Assembly: GCA_025201765.1 (NCBI GenBank)
Contig: MU623361.1
Span: forward strand, 248,001-312,000
DNA: 64,000 nt
Origin: Daldinia sp. FL1419
Lineage: Eukaryota; Ascomycota; Sordariomycetes; Xylariales; Hypoxylaceae
Reading direction: 5' to 3'
The notes beneath the pieces are model-generated. The model was not told the DNA's origin. It did not search any database and was given only the letters and a program-made list of their open reading frames with translations. The position numbers and the translations under genes are program-made. Position 1 is the first letter of the stretch. Every line of letters starts with the position of its first letter. Of this stretch, positions 12,013 to 23,900 are shown one piece after another.

Positions 12013-13976
12013 ATGGAAGGCTCTTTACTTGTCCCCCCAGATCGGGGTAGTATCATTGGGAGAGCTGCGTGGAAGGTAAATGACCCACCATGATTATCAT
12101 GCGCTCATCCTATAAAAGTTGCGTGTACTCATTAATCCGCCCATAGCCTCGATATCTTGTAGTCGGTCTACCTAAAGATGCTACCCAACCGAATACCGGT
12201 TTCTCCCAGGTTCTATCCGCCGCTCGTATCAAGGATGCCGGTGGCCGATCGTCAAAACCACATAAGATACAGCCTGACTTGGTCTACCTTTCGATATATA
12301 AAGCAAAGGTAGGAATTAAAAAAGAAAAAAATCTGTCCGATGTTGGAAAATACTTATTAGTGTATTAGGATGACTGGGAGCCGGTTCAGCAACACTCGAT
12401 GGCCTCGATTACGGATTGCCAGGTTCAAAAGGTCGCATATCGGAAACAGGGCCCAATCCTTCCCACTCTCGCTATCCAGATATCGCCGGATCCCACCACT
12501 GACAAGTTACGAAAGCGTCGATCGAGTCGGACTGCGGGCTTAACTACTACCAAGGAATCTGGGCCGACAACGTTATGGTTCCGCCTCGGCGAGGACCGTA
12601 CATATGCGCTGGAGGACTGGGCTCGTTATATACAATCGCTAATGCCACCTGGTGTTCTTGGTAGACATCCGATCAGCCCGATCAGCCCGATATCGCCCTC
12701 CTTCATCAACCCCTTTTCTCCGTCCTCGTCTCGGGATGCGAGCGAATTCTATGCAGGTACATCAAGTGGGAGCTCGTCTAAGACTTGGACAAAGCGGCCT
12801 GGTAAATCCGGTCATGCACATGCATCTAGTCGAGATGCCGCTGCATCATACACCTCGGGAACGCCTAGTATACGCTCGAGACGCAGTGACCTCTCTTCTC
12901 ATGCTAGCTCCATGGTTCCGGTTTCCAACGGATACACCGGGCAACATTATACGACCGTTCACCCGTCCGACCTTCCGTCGCCTGCTAGTACCATCGGCGG
13001 TGAATATCAGGATCAATTTATTGAAGGATGGACATCAGCGCAGGGGCGGTCGTCTACCCTCAGCTCTCCTGCCAGGATAAGGGAGAGCATTAGTTCTGCG
13101 CCGGGTCATTTCTCGCCTGGTTTTCATTCTAGTTCTCCGCCAAACCAACGAGAAACCATACTAGATAGGGCTTTCCAGTTGCGATGCATACCCGGTTCGG
13201 ACCGCGAGGTGCCTGGAGAGGAAAAGTTGAGTTCTATCGCTAGATTCGAGGCATTGATGCGCGAGGTAGAGGAACGCCAGAAGGCTTTTGAAGCAGAAAA
13301 AGAAGTTGTTAAAGAGCCGCTCAAAAGTTCATGGGAAGAGGATGAGAGTGATGACGACGGGGCGGATGAGGATGACGAAGAGGATAGTGATGAGGATGCT
13401 TTCGAGCAGGATTTAGGCGCCGATGAAATCGGACCGTCTGCTCGGGGGGCGTTGCGGTTCATCGCCAACCGTCATAGTTCGGGGAGATCGCACTGGTCGC
13501 ATCAAAGTGTTCGATCCGTGCCCACTACTTATCAAGAGTCGGGTGCGTCAATCCTTCGGCCACATACCGCACATTCGAGATTGAGGCCCGCAGCTCAGCG
13601 AACGAATAGTCAACCACATATCCCTACAGCCTCTCTCGATTTGACGTCTATCCCTATGCCTAGCAGAGTACCGGAAGAATTAGTAACCCGGATAAATCAC
13701 GAAAAGCGCCACTCGGTATCCGATGTTAAACGTCTCAGCTTTACTGAATTCACTAAGCGACTGAGTGGTACTAGCAGTCTACTCCTTGTTCAAACGAACG
13801 CAAGCAACGGTAGTAGTCGGGGAAGTAGTGAGATTGATGGCTCCTTACAGTTAACACCACCAAGAAGTGGCGCGTTAAGTCCCAGAGGTGGAGCCATGTC
13901 GCCGAGCGAGCGGGAAGAACGATGCCGTTGGCGAGGTAGCGTTGGTGTATTTGGCAACGAAGGCGGTTTCTTATGA
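12013..13976 (+). CDS. PH-like domain protein with Ser-rich, acidic C-terminal region
   Basis: Three exons: 12013-12075, 12147-12308, 12369-13976, giving 610 residues. Introns (12076-12146, 12309-12368) are GT-AG and both phase 0. The start ATG follows CTACC and opens with MEGSLLVPPDRGSIIGRAAW. Joining the exons gives a pleckstrin-homology-like fold at about residues 17-130: strand RYLVVGLP, strand DLVYLSIYK, a basic loop KLRKRRSSR, strand TTLWFRLGED and a final helix with the expected tryptophan in DWARYIQSL. This resembles an uncharacterised PH-like family of filamentous fungi that I recall by pattern only. The rest is Ser/Pro-rich and probably disordered, with four ISP repeats near residue 185, a short coiled-coil-like stretch (EALMREVEERQKAFEAEKE) and an almost purely Asp/Glu run at about 396-421. 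PH domains usually bind phosphoinositides or proteins at membranes; the ligand here is unknown. Starting at the internal ATG 12399 would lose half the domain. Confidence 0.82.
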
Positions 13977-16960
13977 AACAAGAATTCGGGGCTTTTGCGT
14001 ATTCGATTCCTGAGGCAAGCGATTGAACGACCACCAGCACACGGCTAGGGAAGTAGTTGGGTCTCCCTCTGTATTTGATACCACGAATTTTTTGCTTGTT
14101 ACGACTCTTCACGACGATCGCCTAAGAGCACGGCGCTATGATTTCCGATTTATGGAGCATGAAAGTCCCCATGCATATTTGGAAATGTTCAGTACATCTT
14201 TTTATCCCATTGGAATACAGTACGACGAAATATTTGTTTGAGTAGCTGAACGAGGAAGAGCCTTTGTCATCACGATTTCTGAGCTGCAAGACCCAGCTCC
14301 TGTCTGATATCCATTTTTTTAAGAAAAGAGAAAATATTTTTATTTGTTTCGAAGAATAGTCGATACCCTTGGGTCATCATGCAAATACCATCACCCATAT
14401 TTATATATGTACTATCTAGGCCAGCGATGCCTGTCTAATGCCCTTCGTTTGCTTCTCCCCCTTTTGTTGCGGTGTGATATCTCTCGTCTCCCGGCATCTT
14501 ACTTGTCTGTTGACCCGGAATATTGGATGCTTGCATATGCACCGAATTCCAGCTCGAATGCGGCATACAGGGCATTTGTCGTCCCTGTGGTGCAGGATTT
14601 CCCCTCATCTCCAGCCACAAAGCTCTACTACGGGTCGAAATCTCGACTATATGCTTGGCCTGATCGACGTGTAACCAAACATCGGGATGACGTATCATAT
14701 CGTTCGGATCCTTACTCAGTCAAGGCTAAGTCGATTTAGCAATCCAAAAAGCTAACCTCAACGAACTTGTATTAACCCATTAGATCATTTTATATCTTGG
14801 AGCCACCCTGGATCAGCGTGACTACAAATTTATTCGAAGCCGAGGGCTATTTTTTTCGTTTAAATTAGATACCATCTACCCGCATGATTAGAACGTGTCG
14901 ATCCAGCAGCAATCCGCTATTGATCCATCCTACAGATTCTAGAGCCTCGATCGCCATTCACCACTAAGCAAAATTCCCCGTTACTGTGGTGTCAGATTCG
15001 GTTATGTCCAATCAAATGATTAGGAAAGGACACACGATAGGACCGAGTCCAGCTTAACCCTACACAAAAACAGCCCACTGGCTACGGGTAATAGACCATG
15101 GATAATCTTGGCTCGAATAAGATTGTAAATCAAAGCAAACTAGATTGAAAAAAAAAAATATCGACATGGAGAAACAGAGGTGAAGGAGCTCAGTAAGTCC
15201 ATTCTGCTAACGAGGATGATCAACAGCGATCGTTTGGCAGAGCCGATATTGTCGTTTGCTATTTTCCTAAACTTCCAACCATGAAAATATTCCTGATGTT
15301 GGATTGTTCTACACTATGGGATGGAAAATACCATTCCCATATCCAATTGATTATCTTTTTATTATTGTGGCGTTAGAATGTCAGATTTAGTTAGCTACCT
15401 ACCTAGATATGGTGGTTGAACCTAACCTTCTACCATCATTGTCGCATTGTACATTACGCAGTTAACAACAATGGTGTTATACCACATGAACATACATATA
15501 CATTACCAAAATCACATATCACTTTGAGCGTACAAATACTAGTAAGAGTTATTCATAACTAATCGGTATCTATCTCTTAAGTACTTACAAATCCCACTTA
15601 TAAGCACAGGCACTTTTGATTATGCAATTTACACAAGTCCTCAGAAAGGAAATGTGTTCGAAGGCTGGAAAATACGTTATCAAAATCCAAGTGCACTACG
15701 AAAAAAAGTCAATAAAAGTCCCCTTTATTATGTGACAACAAGGGTAACGGGTACCGTACCGTTGCCGACTACATAATTTATCGTCGGGACCATAGCGCCA
15801 TGTAGTTGAGTTAGGTCCCCGAAAAGTCACCTATGGTTTACGATATCCACCTCTCTGGTCCCCGATAATAGCGTCCCACAGACCCTGAAGATCAGGGAAT
15901 CAACAAGGAGTAGCCTGCTTATTGGGACGGACGGGCACGACGATTAAGTAGGCTATACCGCAGGAGATATCGAATGGTAGGGTATGGGTGTATACGATTA
16001 TGAAGACAAATAGAAGTTGAGGATGGTACATAGTAAGCATATTGGAACTAGGTAAGTAAAAAAGGAACATGCACTTTAGAGGCTGGAAACCTTGTTTTAG
16101 GTACCTAACCAAACGTAAAATACCGAAACGGCACTTATGAATCCGTAGAGCGAACGGTAGGTACCTACTAACCTGAGATACCTAAGGGAGGTACAAGTAC
16201 CTTCTTTGGGGGCCAATCAGCCCCAGCCGCAAGAACCTTCTCAGCTCTATCGTTCCTTCGTACCTACCCGCTCCGCTCGATGGCTGTAATCCGGATCTCT
16301 GCCTTAATTGGTAAGCCGACCCCAGTGCCATGGTCCCTGCGCAGATTAGGTGGGTCTTCCCGTGGGAAAGGGGACTTTTGTAAGCTAAGCCCGTTAGCAG
16401 CCTCTTTTCTTTTCTTTTTTTTTTTCTTTTTTCTTCTTTTTATGGTCTTTCAAGATACCGGTTCTCGTTATTGCAATTCACTTACACTATTGGAATAAAC
16501 TCGATCGATTGGATCAGGTATTCTAGAAGGTATTCTAGAATATCGGCTCTATAGATCAAGTACCGAAGATTCAGGAACTCTATACCTATATTCTTCATCG
16601 CGTGGGCTGTGGACGAGCCCCTATTACCGTATCGTATCGACGTTCTTGCTTACACCGATCTTTGATATTTTTTACGATATAAAATTACATGGCAGTCGAA
16701 TATTAGTAACAGAACCATTCGAGTTTACCTTATACTATTATTATTACCCGTGCAGTCATACCTAGTCACTCGTCTGCACCCCTATGCATACCTACAGCTC
16801 ACATGCGTCGGCTTTCCCGTTACATTTTTGTTCGTACCCATGCACGCGTAAATGAGGCTGTAGATTCTCTATCTTCTCTATCCTTATCCTAGCTGTGTAC
16901 CTAGGTAGGTAGGTAGGTAGGTAGGTAGGTAGGTAGGTTAGCTAGGCAGTTATATCACTA
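13977..16960. other. Intergenic, no gene seen
   Basis: About 3 kb between convergent genes. The longest open frame (14344-14739) starts at TTG, overlaps equally long antisense frames and has no recognisable domain. The stretch contains a T/C-rich tract near 16,400-16,440 and scattered TACCTA motifs. Confidence 0.6.
16902..16938. repeat. (TAGG)n microsatellite
   Basis: About nine TAGG units just beyond the 3' end of the monooxygenase gene. Confidence 0.95.
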
Positions 16961-18575
16961 TCATAGCTTCGCCTTCACCGCTCCCCTGGCCTCCTCAGCC
17001 CTCTTCCTCTTTCGTTGGAAGCCTTCTATCTTATGAGTAACCATACCCGTCCATAACTCGAGCCACTTTTCATTAAACGGGGGGAGCACCCGACCAGTCG
17101 TTCCCGAAGCCGGTTCGCCGGCAATACCGCGCAAGAACTCGAAGTAATTGCTGTAGTCCGGCGCAATCGAGTAATAATCCTTACCGCCACCCCTTTCGGC
17201 AACGCGCTTGCGCTCCCATTCCAGTTGCTCCGAGATGGGAGGGAGCGGCTTGGCCCGGCCCGCGAGATGCCGCGCCACGGCAACGGCTTGCCATTCGTAC
17301 ACCCGGAACGTGAAGCCACCTCCGAGCTACACGTAATTAATTACAATTAGTCTTCTCGTGTATACTAAGATGTGTACGAAAGGGGAAAAGGAACCAGAAG
17401 GGAAAGACTTACCATTCCGACAAAAGTCAGTGTCGGGTCTTCAATGTCCCAGGTATGCTGGTAAACTCCCGGGAGACGACGGTACGCATTCCTTATTCGT
17501 TCCTGCACGTGCTCCAGATACGGCACGCTGAAGGTGTATCCGGTCCCGAAGATGATATGATCTACATCATCCAGACTTGAACCGTCGGCAAATGTGACGC
17601 GTCCGGTCTCCGGATCTAGGTTTGTGATTTCTTTCTTGACGGCTATGTCCGGGTGTAAGAACGGTTCCCATCCAAAAGCCGGGATGGGCTCTCCTCTTAC
17701 GGATGCGTAGACGGGACTTTGGGCTGCTTCGAGGACTTCGTGAACGACCTCGTGCGCTGATATAGAGCCTCCTACTACGACCACTCGCTGTTATGCACGT
17801 TAGCCACTCGAAAGTATGTGGTGGATGGTCATAGTGCTCGTCTATTTACCTTCCCCTTGTACTTAGATCCACTGCGAAAGTGTTTGCTGTGCTGTATCCT
17901 CCCGGGGAACTTCCTGTCGTACTCGACGAGATTCGGAATACTTGGAAACCAGGGGACATTATAATGCCCCGTTGCAACAACGAGAGCATCGAACGTTTCC
18001 CTCCACCAGTAATTCCTCCCCGAAGATTCTTTCCTCAGCGTTAGCACCCATTCGCCGCCAACTTTCTCGGCCCGCTCCACGGTCGTGTTTAGCTCAATGA
18101 GCTTCTCGTGATCGCCACGGGAGAATATGCCCTCAATCCACTCACGGATTACCGTGTGGTGTCGGAAGGGAGCGCCAGGGCCGTAGTCCGCTAGTGTGCG
18201 AGGCGACAGCTTATTCGGGAAGGGTTCTTGGGTGTAACTCATGATGGCCGGCGTAATATTGCTGTGCAAATTCTCATGGAGTGCCGTATCTGAGAATCGC
18301 TGCTGGTGTCCATTAATCTCGTCAGTCGGTAGTGTAACAGCCGGCAGCTGCTTCGGCACAGGGACAGCAACGTCTGCCTTGCCCGATACCAAGTCACTAA
18401 GGGACGGGATTGCCGTCGGCAGGTGAGGCGTGTAAACCCAAGTACCGCCGATTCCGGCTCGCCGGTCGAAAACCCGGACTGTATCAAACGCCTGCTCCTT
18501 GACTAGCGCATCCGTAGCTATAGCGCCAGCGGGGCCGGCCCCGATAACAGCTACGCGCCGCGCCTTGACAGCCAT
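16961..18575 (-). CDS. FAD/NADPH-dependent flavin-containing monooxygenase (FMO type)
   Basis: Three exons on the minus strand: 18575-17850, 17787-17413, 17326-16961, giving 488 residues; both introns (62 and 86 bp) are GT-AG and phase 0. FMO-type enzymes oxygenate soft nucleophiles (N, S) using NADPH and O2 through a C4a-hydroperoxyflavin. The Rossmann FAD motif GAGPAG is at 12-17 in VAVIGAGPAGAIA. The FMO fingerprint FxGxxxHxxxF/Y is at 223-233 (FPGRIQHSKHF), just before the NADPH-binding motif VVVVGGSIS at 244-252, which opens exon 2. The ATG-type motif DALVVATGHYN lies upstream. Exon 3 ends in a Lys/Arg-rich helix. No signal peptide or membrane anchor is seen. It is convergent with nothing close and divergent to the LigB-type dioxygenase gene, which suggests a shared pathway, but the substrate cannot be told. 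Resembles yeast Fmo1-like proteins more than Baeyer-Villiger enzymes. Confidence 0.9.
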
Positions 18576-19511
18576 GGTACACTACAGGAACTTCAAGAAG
18601 TAGAGACGGACGTATAGCAGCGGACCAAGTATTTTAGTCTCCTTTACAGCTTCTACCTGTGGGCCTACGTATGCAACTTTGCCTAGGCGTATCAAGCAGA
18701 GAAAGTCTAGAAATGCAAATGGATGGCTTTTATGTCCGAGCCATCGAGCCAATCCCCTCTTTCGAGGGGCAAGGGTAGAGAGACCGTTCACCGATAAGAA
18801 TGCTGTATTGCGTGACACTTGCCGCGATGGCGTCTACGTTCGACCCAAGCACGCCAAAGAGGCTGGCGCCCTTGGATGGTACAGTAGGGATTGCAGACCT
18901 TGTGGAGAACCATGTGCTACTGCTACCTACTCCTCTCTTGATCGCTAGAAAAGGTTTGTGCTCTCATCACACGCTGTATTGGAAGATCGGAACGCAAGTT
19001 TGACAGTTTAGCCACTGATTCTATTCTATTATAGACATTAGACATTACACTAAGCTCGAAATATATTCAAATCTAGTCTTCGCACTATCTAGGAATATCT
19101 AATTAGGAATATCTAATTGTCTAATTGAAGGTGGGCCATTAAAAAGGCCATAACCCAGAAGCTCGAAACAGTGCAGGGTAGCGATCACGCCATCGTATAC
19201 TATCCGCACGTAACGAACATATCTACGAACATATCTACGACCACATCTACAACCACACAACATACCTCTAGTTGGCTAGCCCCTCCTGCCATCGGTAAAG
19301 TCCCGATAAGCGCTACGGAAGCAAAGAGCACTTTAAAGATGAGTGGCATCCATGCTGTCCCGTAAACGGATGGATACCCCGTCTTATTGCTTCCTGCACA
19401 ATCACTTGCAGGATCTGGTAAAGACGGCACGAATACACGTACCGCAAATAAATTTATAGCAGCCGCCTTATATAGCGTAAGATACTATCGATACATATAG
19501 TTAATTACAAT
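18576..19511. promoter_or_regulatory. Divergent intergenic region between FMO and dioxygenase genes
   Basis: The 936 bp between two divergently transcribed starts must hold both promoters. It has no identifiable regulator site. On the minus strand at 19349-19266 there is a 28-codon stretch resembling a secretory signal peptide that ends at a GTATGT donor; no continuation was found. Tandem AGGAATATCTAATT copies lie near 19,091-19,119. Confidence 0.45.
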
Positions 19512-20638
19512 ATGCCGTCCGCCGTTATACCCGACCGACCGCTCCCGGTGTACTTCATCGGACATGCCGGGGTGGGCTTGCTCTTTAACCAGTCGCCGCA
19601 AAACCGGATCGTCCAGGATAACCTCCGGGCCGTCGGCGAGGAGATCCGCGCGATATCACCCCGGCCAAAGGCCATCCTTACTTTTAGCGGTCACTTCGAG
19701 GCCGGGGAGATTCACGGTCCCGGTGTGATTGAAGGTGAAGTTGAACGGTTTATTTTCGCATCTTACCATTCTTACATACCGAACTAACGCAGCTGGCATT
19801 AGTCAATGTTAAAAAGGGAACGTATATTATGGTAAGAGAAGATAATACCCTTCCTGATTATAGACAGCTAGGTAATATTTGAGACTAAGGACTAATTCTT
19901 AGCAGCACGACTTCGTCAACGACTTCCACGACTCAGCCCCATTCGTCTACGAGTACGACTGGCCGCACTCGGATGCGCCCGAGCTCGCGACAGAGGTCTG
20001 GCGACACCTAACAAAATCCGGGATCAAAGCTAAGCGCGTAGAGCGTGGCGTCGATCACGGCATTTGGGTCCCGTTCAAGTTGATGTTTCCGCCCGAGAAG
20101 CCACTCGAAGTGCCTGTTGTCCAGGTCTCCACGTTCTACGGCTATGACTTGGAGAGCCAGATTCGGCTAGGCGAAGCCGTTGCATCGCTTCGGTTAGTTA
20201 TTCCACGCTAATTAATATCATCTTTATCCTTAGGTTCATACCTTACTAACAAGAGCCATCCACCGGCGACCCAGTAACGAGGGCTACCTTATCGTCGCCT
20301 CCGGCATGGCTGTGCATTCCTTCTCCTCTATCGCCGAGATCCGGAATGCACCGTCCGACGAGGCGAGGGAACTTTCGCGGCAGAGAGTCTTGGAGGAGTC
20401 GCGCGATTTCGATACGCATCTGCGAGCAGCTGTGACGAAGCGCCATGCTACGGAGCGTAGGAAGGCGTTGCTACAGCTAGAGTCGTTACCGGAGTTCCGC
20501 CGCTCGCATCCAACGGTAGAGCACTTTACACCCCTGCTTGTGGCTGCTGGGGCAGCGGGATATGCCGAGGGTGTCGTGCCGCTCGGGGTTGATGTGGTTG
20601 AGCCTGGGATGTCGTATTTGAATGTGCGGTTTTCGTAA
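19512..20638 (+). CDS. LigB/DODA-type extradiol ring-cleavage dioxygenase
   Basis: Four exons: 19512-19734, 19803-19831, 19906-20192, 20275-20638, giving 300 residues (301 if exon 3 begins at 19903). The 29-bp exon 2 restores family sequence (split Val, then NVKKGTYIM). For exon 4 the acceptor after ACCCAG at 20274 is preferred, because it gives LRNEGYLIVASG and sits 24 bases after a CTAAC branch site. Members of this family (class III extradiol dioxygenases, including 4,5-DOPA dioxygenase) open catecholic rings with a divalent metal, Fe(II) or Zn(II). Candidate metal and catalytic histidines are His18 (FIGHAG), His61 (FSGHFEAG), His135 (DHGIWVPF) and His194 (GMAVHSF). Position 18 lies in GHAG rather than the common HGGP/HGSP, a small departure. 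Neighbours are the FMO gene (divergent) and the MFS transporter (convergent). Confidence 0.88.
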
Positions 20639-20936
20639 AGCTCGGTTGGCAGGATATATGAAGGAATTGTCGTCCGCGCAATCCAGCCTTGGATTTCGGA
20701 GGCTCAAGGTTACCCATAAATTGTGTCAAATTAAGTGCAAGCAAATTTAATACGACTTACAAGAGCGTAGATATGTTGGTCGTTATTGCCTGCGAGGAGT
20801 TCTTCTTAGGGAATACACTGGTATTATATAGCACGACCCAGGTCAATAGTTACAAATTCAAATATATATAAACTACCTAAGACACTAGGAGTCCTCTCGG
20901 GGCTCGAGTATCTAGCTAATATAACGCCAACTACAT

Positions 20937-23186
20937 TTACCAATAGTACCTATATCTACGACCGATCCGATCCGTATATAGCGCTTCAGCCTCCAAAGAC
21001 GGGTCATCGCGCACTTTCTTAACAAATCGATGATTCGACCACTTGAACATAGACGTTTGGATGACGAGCGTTACAATCCACACAGCGCCAAGAGATAAGC
21101 ATGCTGCCCAAGCTCGGCGATATAGGGGCGAGTCAGACTAAATGAAAAAGATAATATATTAATAACCGTCACCCCTGAAATAGGGGTCAGAAGGTAGATA
21201 ACTTACTCCTCGGAATACCTGATTTCCATATGTACCACCCAGATTAGAACAACCAACTAGAAATAAGCCGTCAGAGATAATTATACTATAATATGATATA
21301 TAGTGAACATACTATACACTGCGTATGCAACAGCACGTTTCTGCGGCGTCTTCTGGTTTAGTGACAACCACGTGACATTCAGGGGCTGCCAACCTCTACA
21401 CCACGAAGCTAGGTCAGCATATACTACCGACGAGAATATCCAAAGGAGTATATCTTACGGGGCAGCAACCGTCACAACGTAGGCGGCGTAGAAGGACCAC
21501 GAGGCCTCGGTAGTAACTGGGAGGTTCTTTGTTTTGTTAGCCTCAGCGTCCAATACTGGAGACAGATAGACGGACATAAAGAGCTATAAGTCCAGCCATA
21601 GTCCAAACCGCGGCGAACATGATGGTATAGCCGAATCGCTTATACCGGTCTACAAACCAGGACAATACGAGCGCAAATAAAGCGGATAGGACTGGCGCGG
21701 GAGCGTTGAGTAGATTCGCGCGGATACTCGTGAAGCCTAAAGATTGGACAATAGTCGCTCCCCACGTTTGTAAACCACCGGCGGATTGTAATCCGCTTAG
21801 ACAGATGATGAGGTACGGCCAAGTAGTCCAGTTGAAAAGTACGTCGGTTCTAGATAGATGTATTAACAGATATCCGTAATTCTACCATCTAGGTAGGTCA
21901 TAAGTATCAGGTATCTAGAAGAACAAAACTTACATATCTTTAAGCCCTATATTCATAGTGGAAGCCTGCCCCTTCTTCGGGTCGGCCCTAATTATCCTAG
22001 CCACAAAGACGTCCGCCTCGCGTTCGGAGAGCCATCCGCTCCACGGTACAAGGCCGCCAAGAAGACGGTTCGTATGGTGAGGGGACTTGGGCACGAGGGT
22101 GAAGGCTATAAGACCGGTAGCTGGAGCATACGGTCAGTCAGAATAAAAAGCTACCAAGAGATAGCAATTGATGCCTACCGATGGTAGAAACGCCACAAAT
22201 AAGAAAAATCCTACAGCTCATCATTAGCACACGGGCATCTCGAAGCCCCCAAATCTGCTGGGGAAAAAAAACCAACCATTGCCACCCAAACAACCCCCTC
22301 GCCCCTTCAATACTCAGCGCCCCCGCGCTAATCAGCGATCCAAAAGCCGCGGAGATCGAGGGCCCGAAGAAAAACACCGTGGTCCGGCTCGCGAGTTCGT
22401 CTTGGGTGTACCACCTGGAGAGCACGTACAAGCTCCCGGGGATAAACCCGCTCTCGGCGAGGCCCAGAAACAGGCGCGCAGCATACCACCCGCCAGCGTC
22501 GCGCACAAACATCTGCAGGACTTCGATTACGCCCCAGACGACGACTTGTAGGGGGATCCAGCAGTGCGGCCCGACGCGGTGGAGGATGATCTGGTGGGGT
22601 TAGCTGGCGGGGGAAAAAGAGAGGGGAGGGGGGGTGCATGGTTGGGTATAAACTAGCATTGGAAGGAATTTCTAACAGCACGATCCCGAACCAAAGCAGC
22701 GAAACGCCCGTGTTCGCCTGGTCTCGCGTCATATGGGTGTCTTTGAGGAAAGTCGACGTCAGGACGCCCGAGACGTTGGTGCGGTCGATGGCCATCCACG
22801 TGAACATGAGCTGCGACGGGAGTTAGGCATCGGAAAACTACAAAGTCAAATCATACTAGACAAGCAACGGCGTTTGCGGTTACGAGTATAAGAAAACGGG
22901 TGCGGGCGCGTACGGCGAATATAGGAAGAAACAACCAATCCGCCTTTCTAACAATGCGCCTTTCCTCTTCCTTTGTCCAGCTAACGAGGACCTGTTGGCC
23001 ATTCCTCTCGATGTGTTGATGATAATACGCATCGTCTTCCAAATGCCCAGACTCGCCGTCGGAAGGTGTACTCAGGCTTTCTTCTTTCGCATTTACACCG
23101 GCTTCGGAAACTAGCTGCGCTGCCGTCTTAGTCGGCGCCGCAGCTGAGGCGGCGACTGCAAGGGACTCGGTAACTTGGGACGTCAT
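20937..23186 (-). CDS. Dal5-type MFS transporter (anion:cation symporter family), apparently damaged
   Basis: Nine exons on the minus strand: 23186-22914, 22810-22658, 22590-22277, 22210-22179, 22120-21934, 21849-21459, 21395-21313, 21256-21207, 21137-20937. Recognisable allantoate-permease-family sequence includes MFTWMAIDRTNVSG, WFGIVLLEIPSN, LFLGLAESGFIPG, YKRFGYTIMF and a conserved stretch ending RAVAYAVYIGCSNLGG. Such proteins import organic anions (allantoate, nicotinate, dipeptides, vitamins) at the plasma membrane with a 12-helix fold. Two oddities are seen. The second intron keeps the frame only with a GC donor (AAT|GCTAGT) and the CCACCAG acceptor. Within exon 6, around 21,575-21,560, the conserved frame shifts by one base: the frame reading ...GLIALYV meets a stop at 21,545, whereas ...VLDAEANKTKN continues one base out of phase. 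No intron of workable size reconciles them. Either the gene is a young pseudogene or the assembly has a one-base error. It is convergent with the dioxygenase gene, 298 bp away. Confidence 0.8.
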
Positions 23187-23900
23187 TTCGTATACTGGGG
23201 AGTTTAAGATAGCATACTAATTAATCGTGAGCATAGGTACTTAAGGGGTGATTATCTCTAGGTATATAAATTATAGCCGACCCAAAGATACGGAACTATC
23301 CAAGTCGACGACAAGACCCCTGACTATACTCACTAACAGAGTACCCGAACAGGTAAGCAGTATTCCGATGCAAAGAGCCAACATGTGCACGCATTCTCGC
23401 GCTTGGGATTCGGGGACGTTCTAAATCACAATAGCTCGCTCGTCCAAGGCGGCAGCCTATCTTTTCGGGAACCTATGCCGATTCTACCATCTTAACGCAC
23501 GATGTTGCGATGATAGATAACGATAGCATATACACCAATAACCGCGGCGGAAATTTACAAACGCCAACCTTGGTTGCAGTGCAAGTTACTCTGGCTTGGT
23601 AGGGTGTGATGTCGTCTTCGGCCCTGGGAATATCGTGATAATAGTGGGGTTAGGATCGAGGTTGGATCAATAATTCTAGCTTTGTCGTAATGGGATTTTT
23701 GTCCTTGGAGCAAGAGTTATGACTGTATGCCGTATATCTCAGTTTATAGTAGCTAGGTTAGAGATTTACTACGTTCTAGAATTCAAGTGTCGGTTGTATA
23801 CCAGACCACAGCTAAATTTCGATGCTCCGCGACCACGGTCCATCTACGATTCGTCTCTTTTGGTATATGTACATATAATACATCAACTTGGGCAATACGC
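23187..23900. other. Intergenic, no gene seen
   Basis: The 714 bp between the start of the MFS gene and the 3' end of the mL38 gene. It presumably carries the MFS promoter. No motif was recognised. Confidence 0.6.

Noticed and set aside
12652..13080. Second long frame inside the PH-like gene
   Set aside because: Out-of-frame shadow of exon 3, with no conserved features.
14344..14739. 131-codon plus-strand open frame
   Set aside because: It starts at TTG, overlaps similar open frames in other frames and on the other strand, and has no recognisable motif or splice context.
21556..21575. A possible 20-nt GT-AG intron at the MFS frame break
   Set aside because: Far below workable intron size, and its removal does not give the conserved frame.
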